A stretch of 31,773 nt of DNA, taken from assembly GCA_963621575.1 (NCBI GenBank), contig CAVFEH010000022.1, positions 1 to 31,773 of the forward strand, given 5' to 3'. Shown here piece after piece: positions 16,163-24,437 of the stretch. The notes under the pieces were generated by a model. That model saw nothing but the letters and a program-made list of their open reading frames with translations. It did not search any database and had not been told where the DNA came from. The translations under genes and the position numbers were made by a program. The first letter of the stretch is position 1. Each line of letters opens with the position of its first letter. This DNA comes from UBA1724 sp963621575 (GTDB lineage: Bacteria > Verrucomicrobiota > Lentisphaeria > Oligosphaerales > Oligosphaeraceae).

Positions 16163-17461
16163 CTAGCGTTTCTGGAGGAGGAAGGCAAGGGTGTTTCGCC
16201 AGTCTTCGTCGGTGACGTCGTGGATGCCGTAACGCTCGTAGTATCCCTGCCAGGGGGAGCAGAGGAGCTGTCCCAGAGCGGGGTATTCCTGGGAGGGCAG
16301 GCCTGTCTTCCCCAGAAGCCTGTAGACCTCCTGGGCGGATTTCACGCAGAGGAACTGTCCCTTTGGGTCGGCCCACTGGTCCTCTTTCGCCGAGGTGACC
16401 AGCACGGGACGCGGGGCGATGAGTGAGAGCATGGTGTTCTGGTCGAAGGGCAGCGTCTCGGGATGTGGGGCGTATTTCGTGCATTCGGCAGTGGTCCACC
16501 AGGAGAAGACATGGTCCAGGATCTCCAGGGTCTCTCCATAGCGCCGGCGGGAGGGCGCCGCGCCCGCGCATCCGGAACAGTTGCTTACGGTGCCGGCCCA
16601 GAGGGGGTCGTTGATGGCGGTCCAGAGGGCGGTTTTGCCCAGGCGGGAGTGTCCGTGCGCCCAGATGCGCGCGGAATCCACCTGGGGACAGGCGGCGGCC
16701 AGCTCCCGCATCCGGGAATACCCGTATGCCCAGGCGCTGATGGCGGTGTATTGACGGGCTTGCGGAGTGAGCTCCTCCTGTGGATGGAAGAGCCGGTAGA
16801 CGCTGTCTTTCCGTCCCAGGATGTGATCCGGGAAGAAGTCGTAGTAGCAGCAGGTGAAGACGGCCACGCCGGCGTCGGAGAGCAGCCGGAAATCCCAGCG
16901 GTTCCGCTGGCTTCCCAGGCCGTTTCCCTGAAGGTCCTTCCAGGGGGTCATGGGCACGTCCGGATCCATCAGGCAGGCGTGGTTGCCCTTGAAGTTCATG
17001 GCCACGATGGCCGGCACCGGCGCCTCGCGCTTGGGAATGTGGCAGAGGACCATCGCCTGGTGCGTCTTGCCGGCATTCTCCAGGGTCAGGCGAACCACCC
17101 GGCACACGCAACTGCCCTCGAAGACCTCTTTCTCCCAAAGGGCCTCCGTCTTCATTGGCACAACCGGGGGCAGCTCCCCGAAGAGAAGTCGCTGGAAGTT
17201 CTTCAAATGCGCCTCCCGGAGCGCCGCCCACTGCGACGCTTCATGGATCGCAACACCCGTCGCGGGATCCACCAGCGGGGAGGGCAGCGGCAAATCCCCC
17301 GCCAGCCCCTCGTTGTAATTGGGGTGGGAGCACAAATACGACTGGTCCCTCCACATCGCCTCGTTGTAGGACGCGAGGTCCGATTCATCATGGATGCTCT
17401 TGTAAAGATCCGCCTTGGGCCACGGAAGAAATTCGCCGTTGAAGGGATTGGTGCTGCTCAT
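16163..17461 (-). CDS. CE15-like alpha/beta-hydrolase (glucuronoyl-esterase family), cytoplasmic
   Basis: This 432-residue protein has the bacterial CE15 pattern: nucleophile elbow GHSRLGK (S272), then SNCSGCAGAAPSRR, LPFDQNTML, LIAPRPVLV, WADPKGQFL and a late histidine in YGIHDVTDEDW (H414). CE15 enzymes cut the ester between 4-O-methyl-glucuronic acid in xylan and lignin alcohols; many bacterial members have other or unknown ester substrates. No signal peptide is visible at the N-terminus (MSSTNPFNGEFLPWP), so it probably works on imported small esters rather than on cell-wall polymers. It is transcribed away from the DeoR-family regulator. No clear ribosome site precedes the ATG. The family is fairly sure, the substrate unknown. 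Confidence 0.82.
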   Translation of the reverse strand: MSSTNPFNGEFLPWPKADLYKSIHDESDLASYNEAMWRDQSYLCSHPNYNEGLAGDLPLPSPLVDPATGVAIHEASQWAALREAHLKNFQRLLFGELPPVVPMKTEALWEKEVFEGSCVCRVVRLTLENAGKTHQAMVLCHIPKREAPVPAIVAMNFKGNHACLMDPDVPMTPWKDLQGNGLGSQRNRWDFRLLSDAGVAVFTCCYYDFFPDHILGRKDSVYRLFHPQEELTPQARQYTAISAWAYGYSRMRELAAACPQVDSARIWAHGHSRLGKTALWTAINDPLWAGTVSNCSGCAGAAPSRRRYGETLEILDHVFSWWTTAECTKYAPHPETLPFDQNTMLSLIAPRPVLVTSAKEDQWADPKGQFLCVKSAQEVYRLLGKTGLPSQEYPALGQLLCSPWQGYYERYGIHDVTDEDWRNTLAFLLQKR

Positions 17462-17630
17462 TTGAAAAGAAGAAAGCGTCTCGCGTGCGCGATGGCTGTT
17501 TGGTTGCGGGGAAAGGGTGGATGAGACGAACGGAGGGGTACTATAGCCCTGGCGGTGGTGCGCGCGGGTTGGGGATCCACCGCAGGATGGCCGGGGGCGC
17601 GCAGGGGCGGAAAACTTTCGAGAAAAATGC

Positions 17631-17710
17631 GCGAATGCGCGGATTTTGTTCGCAAACCCCTTTGTTCTTGCTATATTTTTAGGAGAATTTGAGCGAATGC
17701 GCGGTTTTTG
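17631..17710. repeat. 18-bp near-perfect direct repeat, candidate DeoR operator pair
   Basis: GCGAATGCGCGG followed by (A/T)TTTTG occurs at 17631-17648 and again at 17693-17710, differing at one base. The copies are 62 bp apart, close to six helical turns, and flank the predicted -10 box at 17672-17677. Each copy is followed by a partial inverted match (GCGAA...TTCGC after the first, GAGCG...CGCTC around the second). The placement suggests repressor binding; the link to the DeoR protein is inferred. Confidence 0.55.
17669..17677 (+). promoter_or_regulatory. Extended -10 promoter element upstream of the DeoR-family gene
   Basis: TGCTATATT matches an extended -10 (TGn followed by a TATAAT-like hexamer). 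The -35 position is weak (TTCGCA with 17-bp spacing), which is tolerated by extended -10 promoters. Transcription would start near 17684, leaving a leader of about 100 nt before the ATG at 17786. Confidence 0.4.
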
Positions 17711-17785
17711 CCGCTCGTTTGTTCATGAAACGAAAGAAACCCCGTCTGATCTGTCCCTTCGATTCCCTCGTCTGCTGTTTTTGTC

Positions 17786-18562
17786 ATGCCGAGCCACGCC
17801 CGTTCATCCAGTGCCTCCGAGCGCGAGCGCCAGATTTTGGACATGCTGTCGGGAGTGGAGACGGTGTCGGTTGCGGAGATGTCATCGAAGCTTGGGGTGA
17901 GCCAGGCGACCATCCGTCGGGATTTGTCCTCGTTGGCGGGTCGTGGCCAGCTGTATCGGTTTCATGGGGGTGCGCGTCTGGGGGCTCCGCAGGCATCGGA
18001 GCAGGTCTTCAGCGACAAGGAGAACTTGCTGGGGGAGGAGAAGCTGCGGATTGCGCAGGCGGCGTTGGATTTGATTGATGACGGGGACCGGATTTATTTG
18101 GATGGCGGCAGTACGACCTTGTATTTGGCGAAGCTTTTGGAGCGTCGTCGGGGATTGACGGTTGTGACCAATTCCTTGATGGCGGCCTCCTGCCTGATGG
18201 AATCGGGGCATCGGATGGTGCTGGTGGGCGGCGAGTTCCGTCCTCTCTCCCGGACCCTGGTGGGGCCTCTGACGGCGCCCATTTTGGAGAACCTTTCTTT
18301 GGACAAGGCCTTCATGGGCACCATGGGATTCACCCTGACGGAGGGGCTCTCCACCAGCGATGCGGCGGAGGCCTTCACCAAGCGGCTGGTCATGCGCCGC
18401 AGCCGGCAGGTGATTCTCCTGCTGGACCACTCCAAATTGGGAATCGATTCCTTTGTGAAGGCGGGCGAGGTCCAGGATGTGGATACCCTGGTCACCGACG
18501 CCATCAGCGACAATTTCCGTAGTAGACTCGAAAAAATGGGAACAAAGGTCATCATTGCCTAA
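17786..18562 (+). CDS. DeoR-family transcriptional regulator
   Basis: This 258-residue protein has the N-terminal DeoR helix-turn-helix (about 13-68: ERERQILDMLSG, VSVAEMSSKLGVSQATIRRDLSSL, then RFHGGA) and a C-terminal sugar-phosphate-sensor domain (about 85-245) with LDGGSTTLYLAKLL, VVTNSLMAA, GGEFR and the late LLDHSKLG motif. DeoR-family proteins are usually repressors that sense phosphorylated sugars or related metabolites. The start is the ATG at 17786, with no visible ribosome site but normal family N-terminal length. The E2 gene begins 19 bp after its stop on the same strand, so it is probably the local regulator of the 2-oxoacid dehydrogenase operon. Confidence 0.93.
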   Translation: MPSHARSSSASERERQILDMLSGVETVSVAEMSSKLGVSQATIRRDLSSLAGRGQLYRFHGGARLGAPQASEQVFSDKENLLGEEKLRIAQAALDLIDDGDRIYLDGGSTTLYLAKLLERRRGLTVVTNSLMAASCLMESGHRMVLVGGEFRPLSRTLVGPLTAPILENLSLDKAFMGTMGFTLTEGLSTSDAAEAFTKRLVMRRSRQVILLLDHSKLGIDSFVKAGEVQDVDTLVTDAISDNFRSRLEKMGTKVIIA

Positions 18563-18581
18563 AGAACAAGGAGAACACAAG

Positions 18582-20336
18582 ATGGCAAGTGCGATTGTAA
18601 TGCCGAAGGCCGGCAATTCCGTGGAAGAGTGCATCCTGAGTGGATGGCGCATCAAGGTGGGCGACCAGGTGCGCAAGGGCGATGTCATCGCCGACGCCGA
18701 GACCGACAAGACTTCCATCGAGGTGGAGGCCACCGAGTCCGGGCAGGTGCTGGCGCTTTTCGCCAACCCCGGCGACCTGGTCCCCGTGCTCACTCCCATC
18801 TGCGCAGTGGGCGCCGCCGGAGAGGACGCATCCGCTCTCGCCGGAAAAGCCGAGGCCCCCAAGGCCGAGGCCGCTCCCGCCCCGGTCCCTGCGGCTCCTG
18901 CCGCCGCTCCCGCCGCCTCCGCCGCTCCCGCGGCTCGCCCTGCTGGGGTGGAGGCGGTGCTCATGCCGAAGGCCGGCAACTCCGTGGAGGAGTGCATTCT
19001 GAGTGGCTGGCGCGTGAAGGTGGGGGACGCCGTGAAGAAGGGCGACATCATTGCCGACGCCGAGACCGACAAGACCTCCATCGAGGTGGAGACCACTGCC
19101 GAGGGAACGGTTCTGGCGCTGCTCTCCAATCCCGGTGACCTGGTGCCTGTCCTGGCGGACATCTGCCTGGTTGGTCCTGCGGGCACCGATGTCTCTGGCT
19201 GCCTGTCGGCTGCGCCCGCCCCCGTTGCCGCCGCCGAGGCGCCCAAGGCCGAGGCCGCCGTTCCTGCCGCCGCAGTCGCCGCCGCTCCCGTTGCGGTGGC
19301 GCGGGAGGGCGCGCCGTTGTCTCCCCGTGCGAAGAAATTCCTGGCGGGCCATCCCTTTGTCATGGGGTCCATTGCCGGGAGCGGCGCCCAGGGGCGTATC
19401 ATGGAGGCGGATCTCATGGCTGCCTATCAGACCAGCCCCCACCTGACTCCCGCCGCCGCTGCCATGGTGGCCGCCGGCGCCAAGGCGCCCTCCGTGGGCA
19501 CTGGCAGCCAGGGCGAAATCACCGCCGAGGATGTGGAGAACTTCGCCAAGGGCGTGGTCGCCGCCGCCGCGGCCGCCCCGAAGGCCGAAACCGCCAAGGC
19601 CGCCGCTCCCGCTGCGGCAGTCTCCTCCGACGAGGACGTGATCACCGAGACGCCTTTCAGCCGCATCCGCGGCGTCATTGCCAAGCGCCTCCAGGAGTCC
19701 CTGCAGACCATGGCGCAGTATACACTGAACTGCGAGGCGGACGTGACGGGGCTTTTGGCGCTTCGCAAGAAGATCAAGGCGGCCGGCGAGAAGCTTGGCC
19801 TGGCCAACATCAACATTGGCGACATGGTGATGTATGCGGTGATCAAGACCCTGCAACAGGTTCCCGAGCTCAACGGCGAGTTCTCCAACAATGTGGTGAA
19901 GCTCCACAGCGCCGTGAACATGGGCTTTGCCTGCGATACGGCGAAGGGGTTGCTGGTGCCCGTGCTGCACAACTCTCACCGGATGAGCCTTTCCGAGATG
20001 TGCCGGAAGGTGAAGGAACTGGCCAAGTCCGCCAACGCGGGCAACCTGGCCCCCGACCTCATGTCCGGAGCCACCTTCACGGTCTCCAACCTGGGGTCCT
20101 TCGGCATCATCAACTTCACCCCCGTGATCTCCGCCCCCCAGATCGCAATGCTCGGCGTGGGCAAGACCCTCCTGCGCCCCGTGCGCCAGGCGGACGGCAC
20201 CATCGCGTATCGCGACTACATGCAATTCTCCCTCACCATGAACCACATGGTGGTGGATGGCGCACCCGGCGCACGCTTCCTGCAGACCCTCTGCGCCAAT
20301 ATCGAGAACTTCGAGCTCATCTGCATCGCGCGATAG
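18582..20336 (+). CDS. 2-oxoacid dehydrogenase E2 acyltransferase, two lipoyl and two subunit-binding domains
   Basis: This 584-residue E2 core moves the acyl group from lipoate to CoA. Lipoyl domain 1 (about 1-78) and lipoyl domain 2 (about 122-200) each have the ETDKTSIEVE site (K43 and K164) and are near-identical. Two peripheral subunit-binding-like segments follow, LSPRAKKFLAG...AQGRIMEADL (246-280) and LTPAAAAMVAAG...SQGEITAEDV (288-319), where one is normal. Ala/Pro-rich linkers join them. The catalytic domain (about 355-584) ends with HMVVDG (H555, D559). AAGGAG lies 8 nt before the ATG at 18582. It is the first enzyme gene after the DeoR regulator and precedes E3 and E1. Whether the substrate is pyruvate, acetoin or a branched-chain oxoacid is not readable. 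Confidence 0.94.
   Translation: MASAIVMPKAGNSVEECILSGWRIKVGDQVRKGDVIADAETDKTSIEVEATESGQVLALFANPGDLVPVLTPICAVGAAGEDASALAGKAEAPKAEAAPAPVPAAPAAAPAASAAPAARPAGVEAVLMPKAGNSVEECILSGWRVKVGDAVKKGDIIADAETDKTSIEVETTAEGTVLALLSNPGDLVPVLADICLVGPAGTDVSGCLSAAPAPVAAAEAPKAEAAVPAAAVAAAPVAVAREGAPLSPRAKKFLAGHPFVMGSIAGSGAQGRIMEADLMAAYQTSPHLTPAAAAMVAAGAKAPSVGTGSQGEITAEDVENFAKGVVAAAAAAPKAETAKAAAPAAAVSSDEDVITETPFSRIRGVIAKRLQESLQTMAQYTLNCEADVTGLLALRKKIKAAGEKLGLANINIGDMVMYAVIKTLQQVPELNGEFSNNVVKLHSAVNMGFACDTAKGLLVPVLHNSHRMSLSEMCRKVKELAKSANAGNLAPDLMSGATFTVSNLGSFGIINFTPVISAPQIAMLGVGKTLLRPVRQADGTIAYRDYMQFSLTMNHMVVDGAPGARFLQTLCANIENFELICIAR
18591..19178 (+). repeat. Duplicated lipoyl-domain coding sequence
   Basis: Sequence at about 18591-18815 recurs at about 18954-19178, offset by 363 nt (121 codons). 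Long runs are identical in DNA, for example TGCCGAAGGCCGGCAA. The two copies encode the two lipoyl domains of E2. Close DNA identity suggests a recent duplication or continuing gene conversion. Confidence 0.85.
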
Positions 20337-20390
20337 CGACGACAGCTTCCGGAATTCAATCTCTTTCCAAGAATTAGGAGACAGACAATC

Positions 20391-21740
20391 ATGTACGATC
20401 TCATGGTGATCGGCGCCGGCCCCGGTGGATACGAGGCCGCCGCCTACGCTGCACGGCATTTTCAGAAGAAGGTGGTCCTTTTTGAGAAGGGCGAACTGGG
20501 CGGAACCTGCTTGAATGTGGGATGCATCCCCGCCAAGACCTTCATCCGCTCCCTCAAGAGCCTGGAGGACTGCCACTCCGCCGCTTCCTATGGCATCAAG
20601 GCCGATCCCAACGCCACTCTGGACATGGCGGCGGTGCAGGCCCGCAAGCAGAAGGTGGTATCCCAGCTGACCAAGGGCGTGGCCGCCATGGAGAGGGGCG
20701 CCGGTGTGGAGGTGGTCAAAGCCGCCGCCCGCATCCTGGCCCCCGGAAAGATCGAGGCTGACGGAAAGGTCTACGAGGGCGCCAACATCCTGGTCGCCAC
20801 GGGATCCGTCCCCGCCTGCCCCCCCATCCCCGGGCTGCGCGACAATCCCCTTGTCCTGGATTCCACCGGCATCCTGGCCCTGGACAAGCTGCCCAAGGCG
20901 CTGGTCATCATCGGCGGCGGCGTCATCGGACTGGAATTCGCCAGCTTCTTCCAGGGCGCCGGCTGCCAGGTCACCATTGTGGAGATGATGCCCAAGATCG
21001 CCACCGTGGTGGACGATGAGATCGGCCAGATCCTCACCAAAGAGCTCACGCGCGCCGGCATCAAGATCAACGTGAACTGCAAGGTGGTCAAGATCGAGGG
21101 CTCCACCCTCTTCTATCTGGATCCCGAGGGAAAGGAGCAGAAGGTCACGGGCGACTACGTGCTCAACTCCACCGGCCGCCGCCCTGTCACCCAGGGCCTG
21201 GGGCTGGAGGAGCTCAAGATGGACATCGGTCGAAAGGGCATTGTCACCGACGAGTTCGGCCGCACCTCCGTGCCCGGCGTCTGGGCTTGCGGGGATGTCA
21301 CCGGACGTTGCCTGCTGGCGCACGCCGCCACCCGCGAGGGAATGGTTGCCGTCAACAACATGTTCGGCAACCCCGACCGCATGAGCTACAAGGCCATCCC
21401 CTCCGTCATTTTCACCCATCCCGAGGTCGCCCAGGTGGGCGCCACTGAGCAGGAGCTCAAGGCCAAGGGGATCGCCTACCGCAAGACGGTGCAGCCCATG
21501 GCCATGGCCGGACGCTTCCTGGTGGACTACGCGGGCAAGAACGGCACCGTGAAGGTGCTGGTCAGCGAGAAGTATGGCCAGATCCTGGGAGTACATGCCA
21601 TCGGTGGCTGCGCCGGCGAGTTCATTTGCGCGGCCAGCGCCATGGTGGAGCAGGAGATGACCGTGGATACCGTCCAGCGGATCGTCTTCCCCCATCCCAC
21701 GGTCTCCGAATCCATCCGCGAGGCCATTCTCCACGCGTAG
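20391..21740 (+). CDS. lpdA: Dihydrolipoamide dehydrogenase (E3)
   Basis: This 449-residue flavoprotein has the FAD-binding GAGPGGYEAA at the N-terminus, the redox disulfide GGTCLNVGCIPAK (C40, C45), a second dinucleotide fold (IIGGGVIGLEFAS), the FAD motif VWACGDVTG, and the C-terminal His-Glu pair in FPHPTVSE (H435, E440). It reoxidises dihydrolipoamide on E2 and reduces NAD. AGGAG lies 10 nt before the ATG at 20391. It sits 54 bp after E2 and 62 bp before E1, so it is the dedicated E3 of this complex. Confidence 0.97.
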   Translation: MYDLMVIGAGPGGYEAAAYAARHFQKKVVLFEKGELGGTCLNVGCIPAKTFIRSLKSLEDCHSAASYGIKADPNATLDMAAVQARKQKVVSQLTKGVAAMERGAGVEVVKAAARILAPGKIEADGKVYEGANILVATGSVPACPPIPGLRDNPLVLDSTGILALDKLPKALVIIGGGVIGLEFASFFQGAGCQVTIVEMMPKIATVVDDEIGQILTKELTRAGIKINVNCKVVKIEGSTLFYLDPEGKEQKVTGDYVLNSTGRRPVTQGLGLEELKMDIGRKGIVTDEFGRTSVPGVWACGDVTGRCLLAHAATREGMVAVNNMFGNPDRMSYKAIPSVIFTHPEVAQVGATEQELKAKGIAYRKTVQPMAMAGRFLVDYAGKNGTVKVLVSEKYGQILGVHAIGGCAGEFICAASAMVEQEMTVDTVQRIVFPHPTVSESIREAILHA

Positions 21741-21802
21741 GAACCCCCTTTCCCCTTCATGATCGCAACAAAAAACCTCCAACCAGAAGGAAACCCCACT
21801 CC

Positions 21803-24298
21803 ATGACGAAAGCACTCAACATCCAGCCCGATGATTGGTTCAAGCCGGGATTCATCCATTTCAAGGACATCCCCGTCTGCCAGTACAAGAAGACCATCGC
21901 CCAGGAGAAGAAGAACTTCTCCAAAGACGACTTCCTGGCCATCTACCACGACATGCTGGTGTGCCACAACTTCGAGACCGTCATCAACGAGATCAAGCTC
22001 CAGGGCAAATATGAGGATGTCTCCTACAAGCATCCCGGACCCGCCCACCTCTCCCTGGGACAAGCCGCCACCGCCGTGGGCGCCGCCTATCATCTGGACA
22101 TGAACGACTTCACCTTCGGCAGCCACCGCTCCCATTCCGAGATCCTGGCAAAGGGGCTCTCCGCCATCCGCAAGCTGGATGACGCCGCCCTCCAGAAGAT
22201 CATGGAGGACTTCTTCGGCGGCGCCACCCTCAAGGTGGTCCTGGAACACTGCAAGTGCTCCACCGTGAAGGATCTGGCCAAGCACTTCCTGGTCTATGGC
22301 GCATACGCCGAGATCTTCGCCCGCGTCACCGGCTTCAACAAGGGATGGGGCGGCTCCATGCACTGCTTCTTCACGCCCTTCGGCATCTACCCCAACAACG
22401 CCATCGTCGGCGGCAGCGGCCCCGTGGCCCCCGGCGCCGCGCTCTTCAAGCTGGTCAACGACAAGAAGGGCATCGTGCTGTGCAACATCGGTGACGCGTC
22501 CTTCGGTTGCGGCCCCGTCTGGGAGGGCCTCATGTTCTCCGCCATGGGACAGTTCAAGACCCTCTGGAAGCAGAAGGGCTTCCGTGGCCTGCCAATCCTC
22601 TTCAACTGCTCCGACAACGCCTACGGCATGGGCGGACAGACCGCCGGCTCCTCCAAGGAAAACTACCTGGGCGAGACCATGGGTTTCGGACAGCTGGCCC
22701 GCATCGGCGCCGGCGTGGATCCCGACCAGATGTTCGCCGAGCGCGTCAACGGCTACGACCCCCTGGCCGTCGCCGACGCCGTGAAGCGCCAGAAGGAGCA
22801 TCTGCTCAAGGGCGAGGGCCCCGCGCTGCTGGATGTGGCGACCTACCGCATCGGCGGACACTCCCCCTCCGACGCCTCCAGCTACCGCACCAAGGAAGAA
22901 CTGGATGTCTGGAAGGACTTCGACGCCATCCGCCAGTACCGTGAGAAGATGGTTGGCGCCAAGGTCTTCAGCGAGAAGGAAGCCGCCAAGGTCGAGAACG
23001 AGGTCCACGACTTGGTCAAGGAGATGTTCATCCTCTCCATCGACAAGGAGATCTCCCCCTACGAGACCATGGATTCCATGTTCATCGAGTCCGTCATGTT
23101 CTCCAACAAGAAGCTGGAGTCCTGCGACGAGACCCGCAAGGGCGATGCCGACTTCCTGCAGCCCCTCGCCGAGAACGAGCAGTACAAGAAGATCCAGAAG
23201 AAGCAGCGCTACTTCGCCGACGAGACCGGGAAGGCATACTCCTCCATGCTGGTCTACAACATCTGCGACGCCGTCTTCGAGGCCATGACCAACCGCTTCG
23301 CCAAGGATCCCACAATGGTGGCCTTTGGCGAGGACAACCGCGACTGGGGCGGCGCCTACGCCTGCTACCGCGGCCTGACCGAGCTGCTTCCCTACCACCG
23401 CTTCTTCAACTCCCCCATCTCCGAGGCCGCCATCATCGGCGCCGCCGTGGGCTACGCCCTGGCCGGCGGGCGCGCCGTGGCCGAGATCATGTACTGCGAC
23501 TTCATCGGCCGCTGCGGTGACGAGCTGTTCAACCAGCTCTCCAAGTGGCAGGCCATGTCCGGCGGCGTCCTCCGGATGCCCGTCGTGGTCCGCATCTCCG
23601 TGGGATTCAAGTATGGCGCCCAGCACTCCCAGGATTGGAGCAGCATCTTCAACCACATCCCCGGCCTGAAGGTGGTTTACCCCGTCACTCCCTACGACGC
23701 AAAGGGACTGCTCAACAGCGCACTCTCCGGCACCGACCCTGTCATCTGCCTGGAGTCTCAGCAGTGCTACAAGTATGGCGAGATGTTCCACAAGGGCGGC
23801 GTGCCCCGTGACTACTACGAGATTCCCATCGGCGAGCCCGATGTGAAGAAGGAGGGCAAGGACCTGACCATCGTCACTCTGGGTCCCATTCTCTACAAGG
23901 CCCTGGATGCCGCCAAGGAGCTGGCCAAGTACGGCGTTGACGCGGAGGTCATCGACCTGCGCTCCATCAACCCGCTGAACTACGACAAGCTGGTGGAGTC
24001 CGTGAAGAAGACGGGAAAGGCCATCCTGCTGAACGAGGCCGTGGAGCGCGGCAATGTGATGCAGAATGTGGCCGCCAACTTGAGCCAGCTGGCCTTCGAC
24101 TACCTCGATGCCCCCATCGCCGTGGTCGGAAGCCGCAACTGGGTCTCCCCCGCCGCCGAGCTGGAGTCCAAGTTCTTCCCGCAGATTGGCTGGATCCTGG
24201 ACACCATCCATGAGCGCATCATGCCCCTCAAGGGATACACTCCCACCGTCAACCGCTCTCTCGGAGAGCTTGCCCGCACCTCCAAGCTCGGAGTGTAG
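21803..24298 (+). CDS. 2-oxoacid dehydrogenase E1, fused alpha and beta subunits
   Basis: This 831-residue protein joins an E1 alpha half (about 40-400) and an E1 beta half (about 470-815). Alpha features are FGSHRSHSEILAKG, GWGGSMHCF, the ThDP/metal motif GDASFGCG (230-237) with SDNAYG (270-275) and GGHSPSDASSYR (351-362). Beta features are FGEDNRDWGGAY, SPISEAAIIGAAVGYALAG, HSQDWSSIF and EVIDLRSINPL. E1 decarboxylates the oxoacid on thiamine diphosphate and acylates lipoate on E2. GDAS replaces the common GDG. It is longer than typical fused E1 proteins (about 660-700), with extra sequence near 120-170 and at the alpha-beta junction. The ATG at 21803 has AAGGA about 12 nt upstream. Substrate is not determined. 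Confidence 0.93.
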   Translation: MTKALNIQPDDWFKPGFIHFKDIPVCQYKKTIAQEKKNFSKDDFLAIYHDMLVCHNFETVINEIKLQGKYEDVSYKHPGPAHLSLGQAATAVGAAYHLDMNDFTFGSHRSHSEILAKGLSAIRKLDDAALQKIMEDFFGGATLKVVLEHCKCSTVKDLAKHFLVYGAYAEIFARVTGFNKGWGGSMHCFFTPFGIYPNNAIVGGSGPVAPGAALFKLVNDKKGIVLCNIGDASFGCGPVWEGLMFSAMGQFKTLWKQKGFRGLPILFNCSDNAYGMGGQTAGSSKENYLGETMGFGQLARIGAGVDPDQMFAERVNGYDPLAVADAVKRQKEHLLKGEGPALLDVATYRIGGHSPSDASSYRTKEELDVWKDFDAIRQYREKMVGAKVFSEKEAAKVENEVHDLVKEMFILSIDKEISPYETMDSMFIESVMFSNKKLESCDETRKGDADFLQPLAENEQYKKIQKKQRYFADETGKAYSSMLVYNICDAVFEAMTNRFAKDPTMVAFGEDNRDWGGAYACYRGLTELLPYHRFFNSPISEAAIIGAAVGYALAGGRAVAEIMYCDFIGRCGDELFNQLSKWQAMSGGVLRMPVVVRISVGFKYGAQHSQDWSSIFNHIPGLKVVYPVTPYDAKGLLNSALSGTDPVICLESQQCYKYGEMFHKGGVPRDYYEIPIGEPDVKKEGKDLTIVTLGPILYKALDAAKELAKYGVDAEVIDLRSINPLNYDKLVESVKKTGKAILLNEAVERGNVMQNVAANLSQLAFDYLDAPIAVVGSRNWVSPAAELESKFFPQIGWILDTIHERIMPLKGYTPTVNRSLGELARTSKLGV

Positions 24299-24312
24299 GA
24301 GACGGAACCCTC

Positions 24313-24407
24313 CGCGTCCGCCGAACGGCGCCCGCCGTGCGACGGACGCGTCGCCTTGCCTAAAAAAACGCCCCGCCGAAGAGAAGGAAAACGCGCTCCC
24401 GGCGGGG
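24313..24407. other. Two inverted repeats between E1 and the thioesterase
   Basis: CGCGTCCG (24313-24320) pairs with CGGACGCG (24343-24350), and ACGGCG/CGCCGT inside its loop form a second stem. This is a likely structured 3' end for the dehydrogenase operon, although no T-run follows on the plus strand (an A-run lies at 24362-24368). A second 8-bp pair is CCCCGCCG (24371-24378) with CGGCGGGG (24400-24407). Termination here is plausible but unproven. Confidence 0.4.
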
Positions 24408-24417
24408 GGGGGGGGGG
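24404..24417 (+). repeat. Run of 14 G residues in the thioesterase leader
   Basis: Fourteen consecutive G bases end 20 bp before the ATG at 24438. They overlap the arm of the second inverted repeat. Long G runs in promoter or leader regions are slippage-prone and can be phase-variable; they are also frequent sites of sequencing error. Confidence 0.9.
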
Positions 24418-24437
24418 TGCATTCAGGAATCGCCAGG

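Larger units (their letters stand above)
17462..17785. promoter_or_regulatory. Divergent regulatory region between the CE15-like and DeoR genes
   Basis: This 324-bp region has no convincing gene and lies between divergently read genes, so it should hold both promoters. Its right half (from about 17610) is clearly more AT-rich than the surroundings. It contains an 18-bp direct repeat and an extended -10 element for the DeoR gene, annotated separately. I could not place a convincing promoter for the CE15-like gene. Short open frames starting near 17646-17698 run antisense or out of frame into the DeoR gene and are not credible. Confidence 0.6.

Noticed and set aside
17689..18078. Small plus-strand frame starting at TTG 17689 near an AGGAG, as a leader peptide or extra gene.
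   Set aside because: It runs out of frame through the DeoR gene with no recognisable content.
18552..21815. Minus-strand open frame of about 1087 codons opposite E2 and E3 (and 21527-24211 opposite E1).
   Set aside because: Composition is Gly/His/Leu-rich with no motifs; the plus-strand genes are certain.
24313..24368. Intrinsic terminator after the E1 gene.
   Set aside because: The stem is good, but the following homopolymer is A, not T, on the transcribed orientation, so I list it only as an inverted repeat.
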